Part shown: piece by piece, positions 47,775 to 56,790 of the stretch
Layout of the letters: each line of letters begins with the position of its first letter
Position numbering within the stretch: the first letter of the stretch is position 1
Assembly: GCA_036679405.1 (NCBI GenBank)
Contig: JAVBVZ010000047.1
Span: forward strand, 37,770 to 101,769
DNA: 64,000 bases
Origin: JAEYKI01 sp036679405
GTDB taxonomy: Bacteria; Bacillota; Clostridia; Christensenellales; Christensenellaceae
Direction of reading: 5' to 3'
Notes under the pieces: generated by a model
Seen by the model: only the letters and a program-made list of their open reading frames with translations
Database searches by the model: none
Told to the model about the DNA's origin: nothing
Made by a program: the position numbers and the translations under genes

Positions 47775-48287
47775 ATGAAACTATCCACAAAAGGCAGATA
47801 CGGCCTGCGGGCCCTGGTGGACCTGGCCCAAAACAGCCGGGAGGAAGCGGCGTCGATCAACAGTATCGCACAGCGCCAGGGCATATCCGAACGGTATCTT
47901 GAGCAGCTGATGGCAAAACTGAAACGGGACGGCATCATTACCGGTATCCGTGGCGCACAGGGCGGGTACGTTTTATCAAAGCGTGCGGAGGACATCACCA
48001 TAGGAGAAGTGCTCCGCAGCCTGGAAGGGGACTTAAATGCGGTCGACTGCCCCGCCGCCATCGATTCCGGCGAATGCACCGGTGCCGAGCAATGCGCCGC
48101 TAAACTTGTTTGGAAAAAAATCAACGACGTAATCAACCAGACGGTTAATTCCATCCGGCTCAGCGACCTGCTGTCTCAGCAGTCCGCTTCCGGACAAACG
48201 ATAAACAAAACGGACCATGAAGGGAACTTAGCATATGGAAAAAATGATTTATTTAGACAATGCTGCAACCACAGCCACAAGGCCTGA
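47775..48287 (+). CDS. iscR: Rrf2-family iron-sulfur regulator (IscR-like)
   Basis: The 170-residue protein starts MKLSTKGRYGLRALVDLAQ, with a winged helix (SINSIAQRQGISERYLEQLMAKL) and the wing GIRGAQGGYVLSK. Three cysteines at 92, 101 and 107 are close to the 92/98/104 cluster ligands of IscR, so it probably senses iron-sulfur status. The ATG at 47775 follows GGAGGG; an upstream frame starts inside the -35 box and is excluded. It heads iscRSU and its coding end overlaps iscS by 53 bases in another frame. Candidate binding sites flank its promoter. Confidence 0.9.
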   Translation: MKLSTKGRYGLRALVDLAQNSREEAASINSIAQRQGISERYLEQLMAKLKRDGIITGIRGAQGGYVLSKRAEDITIGEVLRSLEGDLNAVDCPAAIDSGECTGAEQCAAKLVWKKINDVINQTVNSIRLSDLLSQQSASGQTINKTDHEGNLAYGKNDLFRQCCNHSHKA

Positions 48288-49434
48288 AGTTGTAGACGCA
48301 ATGCTGCCCTATTTTACCGAGCGGTTCGGCAATCCTTCCAGCCTGTATGCATTTGCGACTGAAAGCAAAAAGGCGGTTGAAACCGCGCGGGAAGTGGTGG
48401 CGGGCGCGATCGGCGCGCAGGCGTCCGAAATTTATTTTACGGCAGGCGGCACCGAATCGGACAACTGGGCCATCAAAGGCACGGCGGACGCTCTCGGCGG
48501 CAAGGGACGCCATATCATTACAACCAAGATAGAGCATCATGCGGTATTGCATACCTGCCAGTACCTGGAGAAAAACGGATTCGAAGTCACTTATCTTGAT
48601 GTAAATGAATTTGGAGAGGTCTCTCCGGATGCCGTGCGGGCGGCCATCCGTCCGGACACGATTCTGATCTCGGTGATGTTCGCAAACAATGAGATCGGCA
48701 CCATTGAGCCGATTGCCGAAATCGGCGCCGTGGCCAAAGAAAACGGAATTCTCTTCCATACGGACGCGGTACAGGCTTTTGGGCAGATCCCCATTGACGT
48801 AAACGCAATGAACATAGACATGCTGAGTGCAAGCGGGCATAAACTTTGCGGCCCCAAGGGCATCGGCATGCTGTATATAAAAAAAGACCTGCGCCTTCCT
48901 CCTTTTATACACGGGGGCGCGCAGGAACGCAAACGGCGCGCGGGCACCGAGAATGTTCCCGGCATCGTGGGGCTGGGAAAAGCTACAGAGATCGCTCTTC
49001 TTACCATGGACGAACGCATCAGGAAAGAAACCGCGCTTCGGGACCGCCTGATCAAAAAGGTGCTTGAAGAAGTTCCGTATTCCCGGCTGAACGGACACAG
49101 AGAAAAAAGGCTTCCCGGCAACACGCATTTCTGCTTCCGGTTTGTGGAAGGCGAAGCGTTGCTGCTGTTTATGGACAGCAAAGGCATTTGTGCTTCCAGC
49201 GGATCGGCCTGCACGTCCGGATCTTTGGATCCGTCGCATGTACTGCTGGCCATCGGGCTGCCGCACGAAATCGCGCACGGCTCCCTCCGCCTGACACTGA
49301 ATGAAACCAATACCGAAGAAGAAATGGATTATACCGCCGCTTCCATCAAAGAAGTGGTGGAACGTCTGAGAAGCATGTCCCCGCTTTACGAGGACTTCAT
49401 GAAAGGAGAAGCACAATGTACAGCGAAAAAGTAA
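48235..49434 (+). CDS. iscS: Cysteine desulfurase
   Basis: The 399-residue protein is a NifS/IscS-type enzyme: MIYLDNAATT at the start, FTAGGTESDNWAIKG, KIEHHAVLHTC with the catalytic His, and SASGHKLCGPKG with the PLP lysine. The active-site Cys lies in SSGSACTSGS. It takes sulfur from cysteine for iron-sulfur cluster and thio-cofactor synthesis. The ATG has an AAGGGAAC site 11 bases upstream, inside the end of iscR. Its stop overlaps iscU by 19 bases. The long active-site loop is of the group I type that pairs with IscU. Confidence 0.95.
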   Translation: MEKMIYLDNAATTATRPEVVDAMLPYFTERFGNPSSLYAFATESKKAVETAREVVAGAIGAQASEIYFTAGGTESDNWAIKGTADALGGKGRHIITTKIEHHAVLHTCQYLEKNGFEVTYLDVNEFGEVSPDAVRAAIRPDTILISVMFANNEIGTIEPIAEIGAVAKENGILFHTDAVQAFGQIPIDVNAMNIDMLSASGHKLCGPKGIGMLYIKKDLRLPPFIHGGAQERKRRAGTENVPGIVGLGKATEIALLTMDERIRKETALRDRLIKKVLEEVPYSRLNGHREKRLPGNTHFCFRFVEGEALLLFMDSKGICASSGSACTSGSLDPSHVLLAIGLPHEIAHGSLRLTLNETNTEEEMDYTAASIKEVVERLRSMSPLYEDFMKGEAQCTAKK

Positions 49435-49853
49435 TGGACCATTTTACGCACCCGAGAAATGTGGGTGAAATTGAGAACGCAAGCGGCACCGGAACGGTGG
49501 GCAACGCCAAGTGCGGCGATATTATGCGTATTTATCTGGATATCGACGAAAACCAGATCATACGGGACGTTAAGTTCAAAACCTTCGGCTGCGGCGCGGC
49601 CATCGCGACCAGCAGCATGGCCACCGAACTGGTAAAAGGAAAGCCGGTCAAAGAAGCGCTTAAGATAACCAACAAGGCGGTCATGGAAGCCCTGGACGGG
49701 CTGCCTGAGGTGAAAATTCACTGTTCCCTGCTGGCCGAAGAGGCCATACACGCGGCCCTGTGGGATTACGCCAAGAAAAACGGTATAGAAATAGACGGCC
49801 TTGAAGAACCCGAAAGCGCCGTGCATGAATGCGAGATCAGTGAGGAAAAATAA
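49416..49853 (+). CDS. iscU: Iron-sulfur cluster scaffold protein IscU
   Basis: The 145-residue protein starts MYSEKVMDHFTHPRNVGEI, the typical IscU opening. The three cluster-binding cysteines are present in GNAKCGDIM, FGCGAAIATSS and VKIHCSLLAEEAI. It is the scaffold on which IscS-derived sulfur and iron are assembled. AAAGGAGAAGC precedes the ATG and the gene overlaps iscS by 19 bases, so both are produced together. The C-terminal tail carries extra acidic residues and a Cys (HECEISEEK) that may be specific to this group. Confidence 0.95.
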   Translation: MYSEKVMDHFTHPRNVGEIENASGTGTVGNAKCGDIMRIYLDIDENQIIRDVKFKTFGCGAAIATSSMATELVKGKPVKEALKITNKAVMEALDGLPEVKIHCSLLAEEAIHAALWDYAKKNGIEIDGLEEPESAVHECEISEEK

Positions 49854-49855
49854 AA

Positions 49856-49883
49856 CCCCGAAAAGTTTTTTAACTTTCCGGGG
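49856..49883. terminator. Hairpin between iscU and murJ
   Basis: CCCCGAAAAGTT and AACTTTCCGGGG form a 12-bp stem with one mismatch. On the minus strand it runs into TTTTATTTTT, so it is a good terminator for murJ. On the plus strand it lies three bases after the iscU stop but has no T-run. Confidence 0.75.
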
Positions 49884-49913
49884 ACACGATGCAGGAAGTA
49901 AAAAAGCTGTTTT

Positions 49914-51476
49914 TTAAGCAGTTTTTTTATTTCTGGAAAAACGCCGTTTCAGCATGCTGATCGCACGGTTGGCCATTTCAATCTTAAGCAGCCTCGCCAT
50001 AAGCAGGTAAACGCCGAAACCGGCTGCCGCGCTTACCAAAAGCCGGATCAGATTGGCTGAAAGCCCGGTCTGCTCCGGCGGAACGATTCCGTGTACCGCT
50101 AAAACAGCCGCCAGAGAAACGCCTGCCGCCAAAATGATTTTGCCAAACTGTCCCGCGGATTTTTTGAAATTCATCTTGCCGATTTTTTTATGCAGCAGCG
50201 CCAGCATGATCATGGCGCCGGTCAGGCTGGCAATGGAGGTTGCAAGGGTCAGTCCCTTGGCGCCCATAGGGCCCATCAGCAGCAGGTCCAGCACAATATT
50301 CAGCGAAACCGCAAATATGCCCACATACAGGGGCAGTTTTGGCATTTGCATGGAATAAAACACACGAATCAGGAAAGTCCGGAGGCCGAATCCGAAGATC
50401 CCGATGATATACATAACAAAGACAGGCGTCGTAAAGGCGGTGTCCGCCACCGTAAATTTTCCGTGCTGGTATACAATGCCGATGATGTCGCTGCCGCAGA
50501 CCACGGACAGCACAATAATGGGCAGGGTGATCGCCGCTACCACTTCAATGGATTTGCGCACCGTCTCCTTAAGCTTATCCATTTGTCCAAGCGCCGCAAA
50601 CTGGCTGAGTTCGGTGAACATAATGGTCGTGATGGGCGTTATCAGCACCCCCAGGACCACCTGGCCGAGCGAGAAACTCCGGGCCAGTGCGGTGACCGAT
50701 CCCACCGCAAGGGAAGAAGCAAAAATATTATCCGTAAGCGCGTTGATTTGATCAAAAGCAATGCTGATGAGCGCCGGGATCGCCAGCCAAAATGTTTTTT
50801 TAAGGTCCTTGTCTTTTAAATTCATTCTGGGCCGGTAGTGAAAATGCCCTTTCATAAACGGAAGCACGATCACCACCTGGAGCATTGCGGCCACAAGCGT
50901 GGCGATCGCAACGGATTCAATGTTCCCAAAAATCAGGCAGGCCGTGATCACACAGGCCGTCAGCGCAAAACCGATCAGTTGTTCGGGAATAAAATTTTTC
51001 CGGGCGTTCAGCACGTCGGTCAGTACGCCGGCAATCGCCCAGAAAAAAATGGCGGGGCACATCATACGCGTCAGTTTGATGGTGAGCTCAAGGCCCTCCT
51101 GGCTGCCCCGGTAAATAACGCTGCAGATCTGAGGCGCAAATATATAGCCCACCACGCTTAAGATAATGCCGAAGATCATAAAGATATTCAGGATATAGTT
51201 TGCGTAAAGGTTCGCGCTTCTCTCGCTTTCCCGCAACCTTTTTTTTGTATAAAGCGGAATAAAAATGGAAGCGATCCCGGCGCTGAAAGCAATGGTGATG
51301 ATATTTAAAAGTTTATAAGACGTCGAATAAGCGTCGCTGCTTATGTTTTGACCAATGGCCGCGGCAAATACCATTTCACGCACAAATCCCGCGATTTTGC
51401 TGAGCGCAATGATCACCGACACCGTAAACGCCGTATGAATTGTTTTTTCTACAATTTCCGACTTAGCTGTTTTCAT
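49914..51476 (-). CDS. murJ: Lipid II flippase MurJ
   Basis: The 520-residue protein has about 14 membrane segments and MurJ/MOP family features. ALSKIAGFVREMVFAAAIG at helix 1, DAYSTSYKLLN, RMMCPAIFFWAIAGVLTDVLNARKNF, and a basic-charged C-terminus (KRRFSRNKKTA) are visible. It moves lipid II across the membrane for peptidoglycan synthesis. The start is the ATG at 51476 after AAGGGT, preferred over a TTG one codon earlier. It is the last gene of the operon with the PQQ-like, deformylase and sortase genes. Confidence 0.93.
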   Translation of the reverse strand: MKTAKSEIVEKTIHTAFTVSVIIALSKIAGFVREMVFAAAIGQNISSDAYSTSYKLLNIITIAFSAGIASIFIPLYTKKRLRESERSANLYANYILNIFMIFGIILSVVGYIFAPQICSVIYRGSQEGLELTIKLTRMMCPAIFFWAIAGVLTDVLNARKNFIPEQLIGFALTACVITACLIFGNIESVAIATLVAAMLQVVIVLPFMKGHFHYRPRMNLKDKDLKKTFWLAIPALISIAFDQINALTDNIFASSLAVGSVTALARSFSLGQVVLGVLITPITTIMFTELSQFAALGQMDKLKETVRKSIEVVAAITLPIIVLSVVCGSDIIGIVYQHGKFTVADTAFTTPVFVMYIIGIFGFGLRTFLIRVFYSMQMPKLPLYVGIFAVSLNIVLDLLLMGPMGAKGLTLATSIASLTGAMIMLALLHKKIGKMNFKKSAGQFGKIILAAGVSLAAVLAVHGIVPPEQTGLSANLIRLLVSAAAGFGVYLLMARLLKIEMANRAISMLKRRFSRNKKTA

Positions 51477-51571
51477 CAATACCCTTCCGGCAGGCCCGTT
51501 TTACATACCGTTTGCATATAAAGGGGCAACGCCATCCATTATAATGAAACGCAAAAAATAATTCAACTGTT

Positions 51572-53323
51572 TTATCCTATACGGACGGCATAGATCTTTC
51601 TTTTACGCGTCCCAACAACCACCATGTTCCCAAAGACTGCCGGCGACGCTTCAATATTCGCCCACAGGTGCGCGTAATTTATAATTTTGCCTGTGCGCCC
51701 TTCAATCAGAAACATATTGCCCTGCGAGTCGCACTGGATGATATAAGATTTCCCTTCCGGCGTATAGACGGCGGCCGGAGAACTCCAGCAGTAATTCTGC
51801 ATAGGCGTCCGCCAGGCTTCCTCTCCCGTCCGCTTGTCCAGCGCAACCAGCAGCCCACGGCCCACTTCGGGCGTATGCGCCACCGGGTAAACCACCAGGT
51901 CCGCGATATCATGCTTTCCAAGGACCGGCGTAGCCTGCACCCCGCCCGACACGCCGGGCAGAGACTGGCAGGGATACATGGGGGTCTGCCAGACGACCTC
52001 CCCGGTCGCCGCATTGATCTTCCATACAGGCACCCCGCCGCTGCGGGGAACGCCTTCCCCGTTTGCCGTAATATGCAAAGACGTGGAAATATACAGATAA
52101 CAGGCATTTTCTTCGGGTACTTCTTCAAAAACGGGCGACGTATTGGTGTCGTCCAGCACATCCTGCACCCAGATAAGCTTCATGGTATCTAAGTCTATGC
52201 ACATCAGTTTGCCGCCGTTATCCGCAATATAAATAAAGTTGCGCCAGATACATGCAGAATCTTCCATCCCCCACCAGCGCGACGAAGGCGTATTTTTAGG
52301 CCCATCCGCATATTCGCTTGTACGGTAACGGAATTTGACCGGCTGGTCGGGCGCCACCGAAAGTTTCCCTGCCTGCCTGTCAAAATGCGTATTTAACCGT
52401 ATAGTATACAAAAGGCCGTTCTCGGCAGGCTCGATAATGGTGTCCGTCCGGACATCAAACAATGGGCTCGAATCATAGCTCTGATATTCCCGGTAGGAAT
52501 CCGGGTCCTTGTGCCCAAAAGTAAAAATCTGCTTTTGGTCTATAAGGCTGTATATGCGTGCGCGTACGGCTTCCATTCCCGGCGGATCATCCGCCGGCCC
52601 CACAAACAGCATGGGCGTTCCGTCCGGATACAGGCTGGCCGTCCCTTTGATGGGGCCGCCGCCCGTCCTGATGGGTGGCCGGGTCGGTTTTCCGTCTTTT
52701 AAATCCACAAAATAGATCACGCCGTCCATACAGGCATAAATCACTTCCACCAGATCGGGGTCGGCCTTCTTTTTCGGCTCTATATTCATCATGGCGCGGA
52801 TCTCATCCGGCCACCGGATCATAATAGGCTGTCCCGTCCATCCGCTGCCCGTCCAGTAGCGCCTTCCTTCCTTTCTTGTCATGGCGCTCCGCTCCACCTT
52901 GCCCGTCTTTATTTTCCACACGGGGGTGAGCGTTCCTTTTTTTACACAGACCGCGCCGTAGCTTGCGGTATCCCGGTAATTGTTTCCGCGGAAGGTCGCA
53001 ATGCCGCGCAGGGAAGAATACGCGTCTCCCGCGCCAAAGCAAATGGGCTCCTCCCTCCGGTAGGCGCCTGCTTTGTTCCGGCCGATAAAAAGATCGGTTT
53101 CAAAGCCGAAGCGCGCCGGGTCGGTATATGGCGCCGCACCAACCTGCATCTCCGGCCGGCCGGCCAAAGGCACGGCGGGCGGCATGCCGGCTGCCAGCGG
53201 GTCATTATTTTTTCCGGACGGCGCAAAGAGGCGGCGCACGGACCCGGCCACCGACTGGCGCGCAAACTGTTTAAAAACGTTTGCCAGCTTTTTTCCCTTT
53301 TTTAAAACTCTTTTATAATTCAT
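51572..53323 (-). CDS. PQQ-like beta-propeller protein without a signal peptide
   Basis: The 583-residue protein consists mostly of repeated propeller blades with the pattern of PQQ/quinoprotein repeats (DGVIYFVDLKDGK, NGLLYTIRLNTH, GGKLMCIDLDTMKLIW, LLVALDKRTGEEAW, GNMFLIEGRTGKII). The N-terminal 45 residues are strongly basic with no hydrophobic stretch, so neither a signal peptide nor a membrane anchor is evident. This is odd for a family that is normally exported. It lies between peptide deformylase and murJ, with AAGGAG before the ATG. Its ligand and role are unknown; binding to DNA or to an envelope polymer is conceivable. Confidence 0.8.
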   Translation of the reverse strand: MNYKRVLKKGKKLANVFKQFARQSVAGSVRRLFAPSGKNNDPLAAGMPPAVPLAGRPEMQVGAAPYTDPARFGFETDLFIGRNKAGAYRREEPICFGAGDAYSSLRGIATFRGNNYRDTASYGAVCVKKGTLTPVWKIKTGKVERSAMTRKEGRRYWTGSGWTGQPIMIRWPDEIRAMMNIEPKKKADPDLVEVIYACMDGVIYFVDLKDGKPTRPPIRTGGGPIKGTASLYPDGTPMLFVGPADDPPGMEAVRARIYSLIDQKQIFTFGHKDPDSYREYQSYDSSPLFDVRTDTIIEPAENGLLYTIRLNTHFDRQAGKLSVAPDQPVKFRYRTSEYADGPKNTPSSRWWGMEDSACIWRNFIYIADNGGKLMCIDLDTMKLIWVQDVLDDTNTSPVFEEVPEENACYLYISTSLHITANGEGVPRSGGVPVWKINAATGEVVWQTPMYPCQSLPGVSGGVQATPVLGKHDIADLVVYPVAHTPEVGRGLLVALDKRTGEEAWRTPMQNYCWSSPAAVYTPEGKSYIIQCDSQGNMFLIEGRTGKIINYAHLWANIEASPAVFGNMVVVGTRKRKIYAVRIG

Positions 53324-53349
53324 TGAATCTCCTTAAACAAAAGCAGACT

Positions 53350-53802
53350 TTATTCGTCAACAAACTCAACGACCTTGTCCGTAAAAACAACGCCGTCCAA
53401 ATGGTCCAGTTCATGGCAAAAGCAGCTTGCGGCCCGTCCTTCTCCGGTAAGGGTGACCTCCTGCCCGTTTTCATCGAGCGCGCAAACCGTGACCTTTTCG
53501 GGCCGCGGGACTTTTCCCCATACGTCCGGAAAACTCAGGCAGCCTTCCAGCGCTTCGCAGCTTCCCTCGCTTGAAACGATACGCGGATTAATAAGCTTTT
53601 TCAGGCCTTCTCCCGTATCCACCACCACGAGGCGGCGCAGTATACCCACCTGGTTGGCCGCCAGCCCCACGCCCTGGGACGCGTACATGGTCTCGGCCAT
53701 ATCGTTTAAAATTTCCAGCAGATGCTCGTCTATCACTTTGACTTCCCTGCATTTTTTCCGCAATACCGGATCTTCGTTCTTGCGGATATTCCTGATTGCC
53801 AT
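53350..53802 (-). CDS. def: Peptide deformylase
   Basis: The 150-residue protein has all three deformylase motifs: GVGLAANQVG (44-53), EGCLSF with metal ligand C88, and CHELDHLDG with H130, E131 and H134. It removes the formyl group from new proteins using iron or zinc. The start at 53802 follows AAGGAGG; a longer frame reaches into the sortase gene and is not supported. It lies 13 bases after the sortase gene and 26 before the PQQ-like gene. The short C-terminus fits type I or III enzymes. Confidence 0.96.
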   Translation of the reverse strand: MAIRNIRKNEDPVLRKKCREVKVIDEHLLEILNDMAETMYASQGVGLAANQVGILRRLVVVDTGEGLKKLINPRIVSSEGSCEALEGCLSFPDVWGKVPRPEKVTVCALDENGQEVTLTGEGRAASCFCHELDHLDGVVFTDKVVEFVDE

Positions 53803-53815
53803 AATGCCTCCTTTT

Positions 53816-54520
53816 TTACTGCCCGCCCATCTCCCGGCAACGCACCAGCAGCCTGCGGTTCGCGTTTTCCTCACAAGTCAGCAGGGTAAGCTCCCTGTCG
53901 TAGCTTGTTTCTGAAAGGGCCTGCACGTCGTCCGGGGTAATCAGCTGGGTATCATAAACGGTATAAATAAATTCGCTGCCGTCCGGGGCAACCAGCATGA
54001 CTTCATCTCCCGTCTTTACCTTGTCCAGATTTCCAAAATGTGCGCCGCTGGCATAATTGTGCCCTGTAATGACAAGGTTTCCTTCTCCGCCCGCCTCCGG
54101 ACCGGAATAATAGCAAACGGAGTACCCGAGCGCCAGATCCGTTGTTTCGGACAACACGGGAAGCGATACATCGATCACCGGTATATCCAGCCGCGCGATC
54201 ACCGAATACCCTTTGAGCTCAGAGTCAAGCAGGCCGTCCAGCGCACCCGCTTCCGCCTCCGGCTCCTGCGGCTGCACATAGCCTTGCGAATCCGTTTCTT
54301 CCCGGACGGCGGCGCCCCCCAGGTCCGCAAATCCGCTGACCGAAAGGATCTCCTGCGCGTTCTTTTCCGCCCGGACCCCTTCCTGCCACAGCGTATACGC
54401 GTAAACGCCCGCCGTTATCGCCAGCGCGCCTGCAAGCACAAACAGAATGATACGCACAAAAGCAAAACTTTTAAAGCTGCTTTTAAGCTTGCGACCCATG
54501 TTTACCAAAAAACCACGCAT
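53816..54520 (-). CDS. Sortase
   Basis: The 234-residue product has one N-terminal membrane segment (about 22-44), an acidic linker, and a sortase domain with the catalytic triad: H154 in ITGHNYASG, C216 in LTLLTCEEN and R222 or R223 in the next strand. It would anchor LPXTG-like proteins to the wall or build pili. The subclass is not clear; a short linker and the TLLTC motif are common to several. Its substrates are not in this window. It overlaps neither neighbour but sits 18 bases after the membrane-protein gene at 54539. Confidence 0.92.
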   Translation of the reverse strand: MRGFLVNMGRKLKSSFKSFAFVRIILFVLAGALAITAGVYAYTLWQEGVRAEKNAQEILSVSGFADLGGAAVREETDSQGYVQPQEPEAEAGALDGLLDSELKGYSVIARLDIPVIDVSLPVLSETTDLALGYSVCYYSGPEAGGEGNLVITGHNYASGAHFGNLDKVKTGDEVMLVAPDGSEFIYTVYDTQLITPDDVQALSETSYDRELTLLTCEENANRRLLVRCREMGGQ

Positions 54521-54538
54521 ACCTGCAATTCCTCCGGC

Positions 54539-55162
54539 TCAGACGCCGTCCCTTTCATATGAGTTTTTCAAAACCAGCTCTGACACCAGGCGCGACGCGA
54601 TGATTTGAAACAAAACCAGCAACGTACCGCCGACCAGTATGAGCGTCCATATCATCCACATCTCCACTTCAAAGGGCAAACCGATCATGCTCTTGATCTG
54701 GGATGCAATATCCGGCTCCCGCAAGGCAAGATAAGCGGAAGCCGTGCAAAGGGCGATCAGGACGGCCGCAAAAAAAAGATTGAACTTCTTTGTGCTGTTT
54801 TGTGCCGCCGTCCGCGGCAATTGTTTAAACGCACAGCGTTTGGCCGCTATGTAAGCAAACACGATCCCCACCACGCTGTTGAAAAGCGGGAATCCCATAA
54901 AAAACCCGAAAACCAGTATTGAATAAAAAATCCCTACGCACATCAGCGCAGGCGCCCGCAGGAAAAACAAAGAACGGACAAACCGCCTTAAGACCGTAAA
55001 ATCGAGAACTATGCCGGCCGCAAGGCCCGCCAGAGCAAAAAAAATGATCTGCCCTTCTGCGCGTACAAGCGGAATGCTGCCCCACCAAAACGCCAGAAAG
55101 AGTGCAAGCGGCGCAATGGCCCCCATCAGGGCAAAAGTCAAAAAACGATCAAACCTGTTCAT
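54539..55162 (-). CDS. Unidentified multi-pass membrane protein
   Basis: The 207-residue protein, taken from the ATG at 55162 after GGGGAGG, has about six membrane segments. These include ALMGAIAPLALFLAFWWG, GQIIFFALAGLAAGIVLDF, ALMCVGIFYSILVFGFFMGFP and a last helix near the C-terminus. A basic loop (KRCAFKQLPRTAAQNSTKK) lies in the middle. I do not recognise the family. It is directly upstream of the sortase gene on the same strand and could belong to the same envelope operon. Confidence 0.65.
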   Translation of the reverse strand: MNRFDRFLTFALMGAIAPLALFLAFWWGSIPLVRAEGQIIFFALAGLAAGIVLDFTVLRRFVRSLFFLRAPALMCVGIFYSILVFGFFMGFPLFNSVVGIVFAYIAAKRCAFKQLPRTAAQNSTKKFNLFFAAVLIALCTASAYLALREPDIASQIKSMIGLPFEVEMWMIWTLILVGGTLLVLFQIIASRLVSELVLKNSYERDGV

Positions 55163-55236
55163 AAGGAGCGCCTCCCCATCCATGCTATATTATATCTGCA
55201 CCCGCGGCATTTAACAAGTCCGCAAACGCAACTGGG

Positions 55237-55266
55237 AAAGCCGCCCCTTTTAAGGACGGCTTTTAT
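55237..55266. terminator. Hairpin between the DUF1648 gene and the membrane-protein gene
   Basis: AAAGCCG and CGGCTTT pair around an inner CCTT/AAGG, with T residues on the plus side. It lies about 40 bases after the DUF1648-type stop and probably ends that minus-strand transcript, although its T-run is better on the plus strand. Confidence 0.55.
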
Positions 55267-55302
55267 TTTCTGCCGGGCGTTTTGAAAATTTCACCGCGCT
55301 TT

Positions 55303-56385
55303 TCATCCGAAGGCCATGACCAGGGAAAAAACCACCAGCGCCACAATGCCCCCAATAATGATCCAGGCGGCCGGATGCGCAAAATTGAGCGTCTGTCCTA
55401 TACCCACCCTCTTTTCCACAAACAGGGAAGGATCGGACCGGTTGAAATAAAACATTCCGCCGACCCATTTGACGTCGTCATCGTAAACGGCTCCCTGCGG
55501 CCCGCGCCGCCGCATCCGTACAAAAGCAGCAATCAACACGGCCACCGAAACGATAACCAGCGCCAAAAACACACCGTTCCAGACGCCGATAGAGACTGCC
55601 ACGCCCGCATAGAGCAAAACGATCAGCAAAAAGTTTATCTGCGCGATCACCCCGAAGCCGATGAGCCAGTATGTTAAAAAGCGCCTGAACGCGCTGTATC
55701 CGGGCGCCGCACCCGGGTTTCCTTTTACCGAGGAAGGCGCCTTGCGCATAAAAATGCCAATCACAAACAAAACGGCGGCAATCACGATCTGCATGGTAAC
55801 GGGAAATAAGACCACGCCTGCAGATTTTGCCTGCCATCCGTCCGCAAGGCCGGCCGCGTCAAAATGCGTTGGGATGGGGTCGGGTATGGCGGGATAGTAA
55901 TAAACCGCCGACAGAGCCGACAGGACCACCGGGAACAGCAAAAGCAGGAACCAGGCCATATGTACCGGTCTTTGTTCCCGCGCTGCGTCTGCGCCTACTT
56001 CCACCGTTATACTGTCCCGGGCAAGGTTCGGGTCAAAAACCGTTTCTTTAATCGTTTTCATCGCACGGTTAGCCACAATATACAAAGCGGTTTGCAGTGC
56101 GATCAATGCAAGCAGCGTCAACGTGAAAACCAAAACCGCGCCGCTTTCTTCCAGGGCTGCCCCGGAAACAAAGAATACGCAAAAGGCCGCCAAGGCCGCC
56201 TCCAGCAGCACGCTCTCCCACAAAAAACGGCCGACGATCTTCTTGGCCTGCGGATTTCCCCGTATGTCTCCGCTGCCGAAAACCACGCCGAAAAGCACGT
56301 TTTTCCGCGAAAGCCAGGGAGCCGCCGCCAGCAGGACGGCCACCATAATATAAATGACAATACACTGAACCCAAAAACCACTCAT
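55303..56385 (-). CDS. DUF1648/DUF5808 membrane protein
   Basis: The 360-residue protein has several membrane segments and the DUF1648 motif YYYPAIPDPIPTHFDAAGLADGW in the middle. The C-terminal DDDVKWVGGMFYFNRSDPSLF block matches DUF5808. SdpI, the immunity protein for the Bacillus toxin SDP, contains DUF1648, but no toxin gene is seen here. The start overlaps the end of the GntR gene by four bases, so the two are coupled and this protein is probably regulated by that repressor. AAGGAAAG precedes the ATG. Confidence 0.85.
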   Translation of the reverse strand: MSGFWVQCIVIYIMVAVLLAAAPWLSRKNVLFGVVFGSGDIRGNPQAKKIVGRFLWESVLLEAALAAFCVFFVSGAALEESGAVLVFTLTLLALIALQTALYIVANRAMKTIKETVFDPNLARDSITVEVGADAAREQRPVHMAWFLLLLFPVVLSALSAVYYYPAIPDPIPTHFDAAGLADGWQAKSAGVVLFPVTMQIVIAAVLFVIGIFMRKAPSSVKGNPGAAPGYSAFRRFLTYWLIGFGVIAQINFLLIVLLYAGVAVSIGVWNGVFLALVIVSVAVLIAAFVRMRRRGPQGAVYDDDVKWVGGMFYFNRSDPSLFVEKRVGIGQTLNFAHPAAWIIIGGIVALVVFSLVMAFG

Positions 56386-56771
56386 TTTTTCTTTCCTTCC
56401 AATTCGCTGTAAATTTTATGAATCATGCCCGTAAGCTCTTCTCTGCCGACAGAGCGGGTGATTGCTTCCGTAACAATATTTTTTATGGCGGCAGCCGCCG
56501 CATCCAAAAAATCCTGCGTGTCCCGCCCCCGGCGGGGAACGGTGACCACCGTACCCCGGCTGCGCATCATTTTTACAAAGCCTTCTATTCTCAAAAAGCT
56601 GTAGGCCTTGTTCACCGTATGCAGGTTGACCCCCAGTTCAGCGGCAAGCGCACGCACCGTAGGCAGCGGGTCGCCCTCGCGCAGGGCCCCGCTCGCAATC
56701 CCTTCCACCACCCTGTTGCGTATTTGAAGATAAATGGGCTCTTCCGACTTCAGATTCACCGTGAGCAGCAT
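56382..56771 (-). CDS. GntR-family repressor (YtrA subfamily)
   Basis: The 129-residue protein has the short YtrA-type layout: a winged helix-turn-helix (PIYLQIRNRVVEGIASGALREG, LPTVRALAAELGVNLHTVNKAY, GFVKMMRSRGTVV) and only a small helical tail instead of a ligand domain. The start is the ATG at 56771 after AGGGGGCG; the longer frame crosses the operator. It heads a two-gene operon with the DUF1648 protein. A perfect 12-bp inverted repeat overlaps its promoter, which suggests autorepression. Confidence 0.92.
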   Translation of the reverse strand: MLLTVNLKSEEPIYLQIRNRVVEGIASGALREGDPLPTVRALAAELGVNLHTVNKAYSFLRIEGFVKMMRSRGTVVTVPRRGRDTQDFLDAAAAAIKNIVTEAITRSVGREELTGMIHKIYSELEGKKK

Positions 56772-56790
56772 GATTGCGCCCCCTTTAGTT

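Noticed and set aside
48253..49416. Minus-strand open frame of 387 codons opposite iscS
   Set aside because: The plus strand encodes a complete cysteine desulfurase; the shadow frame has no domain pattern.
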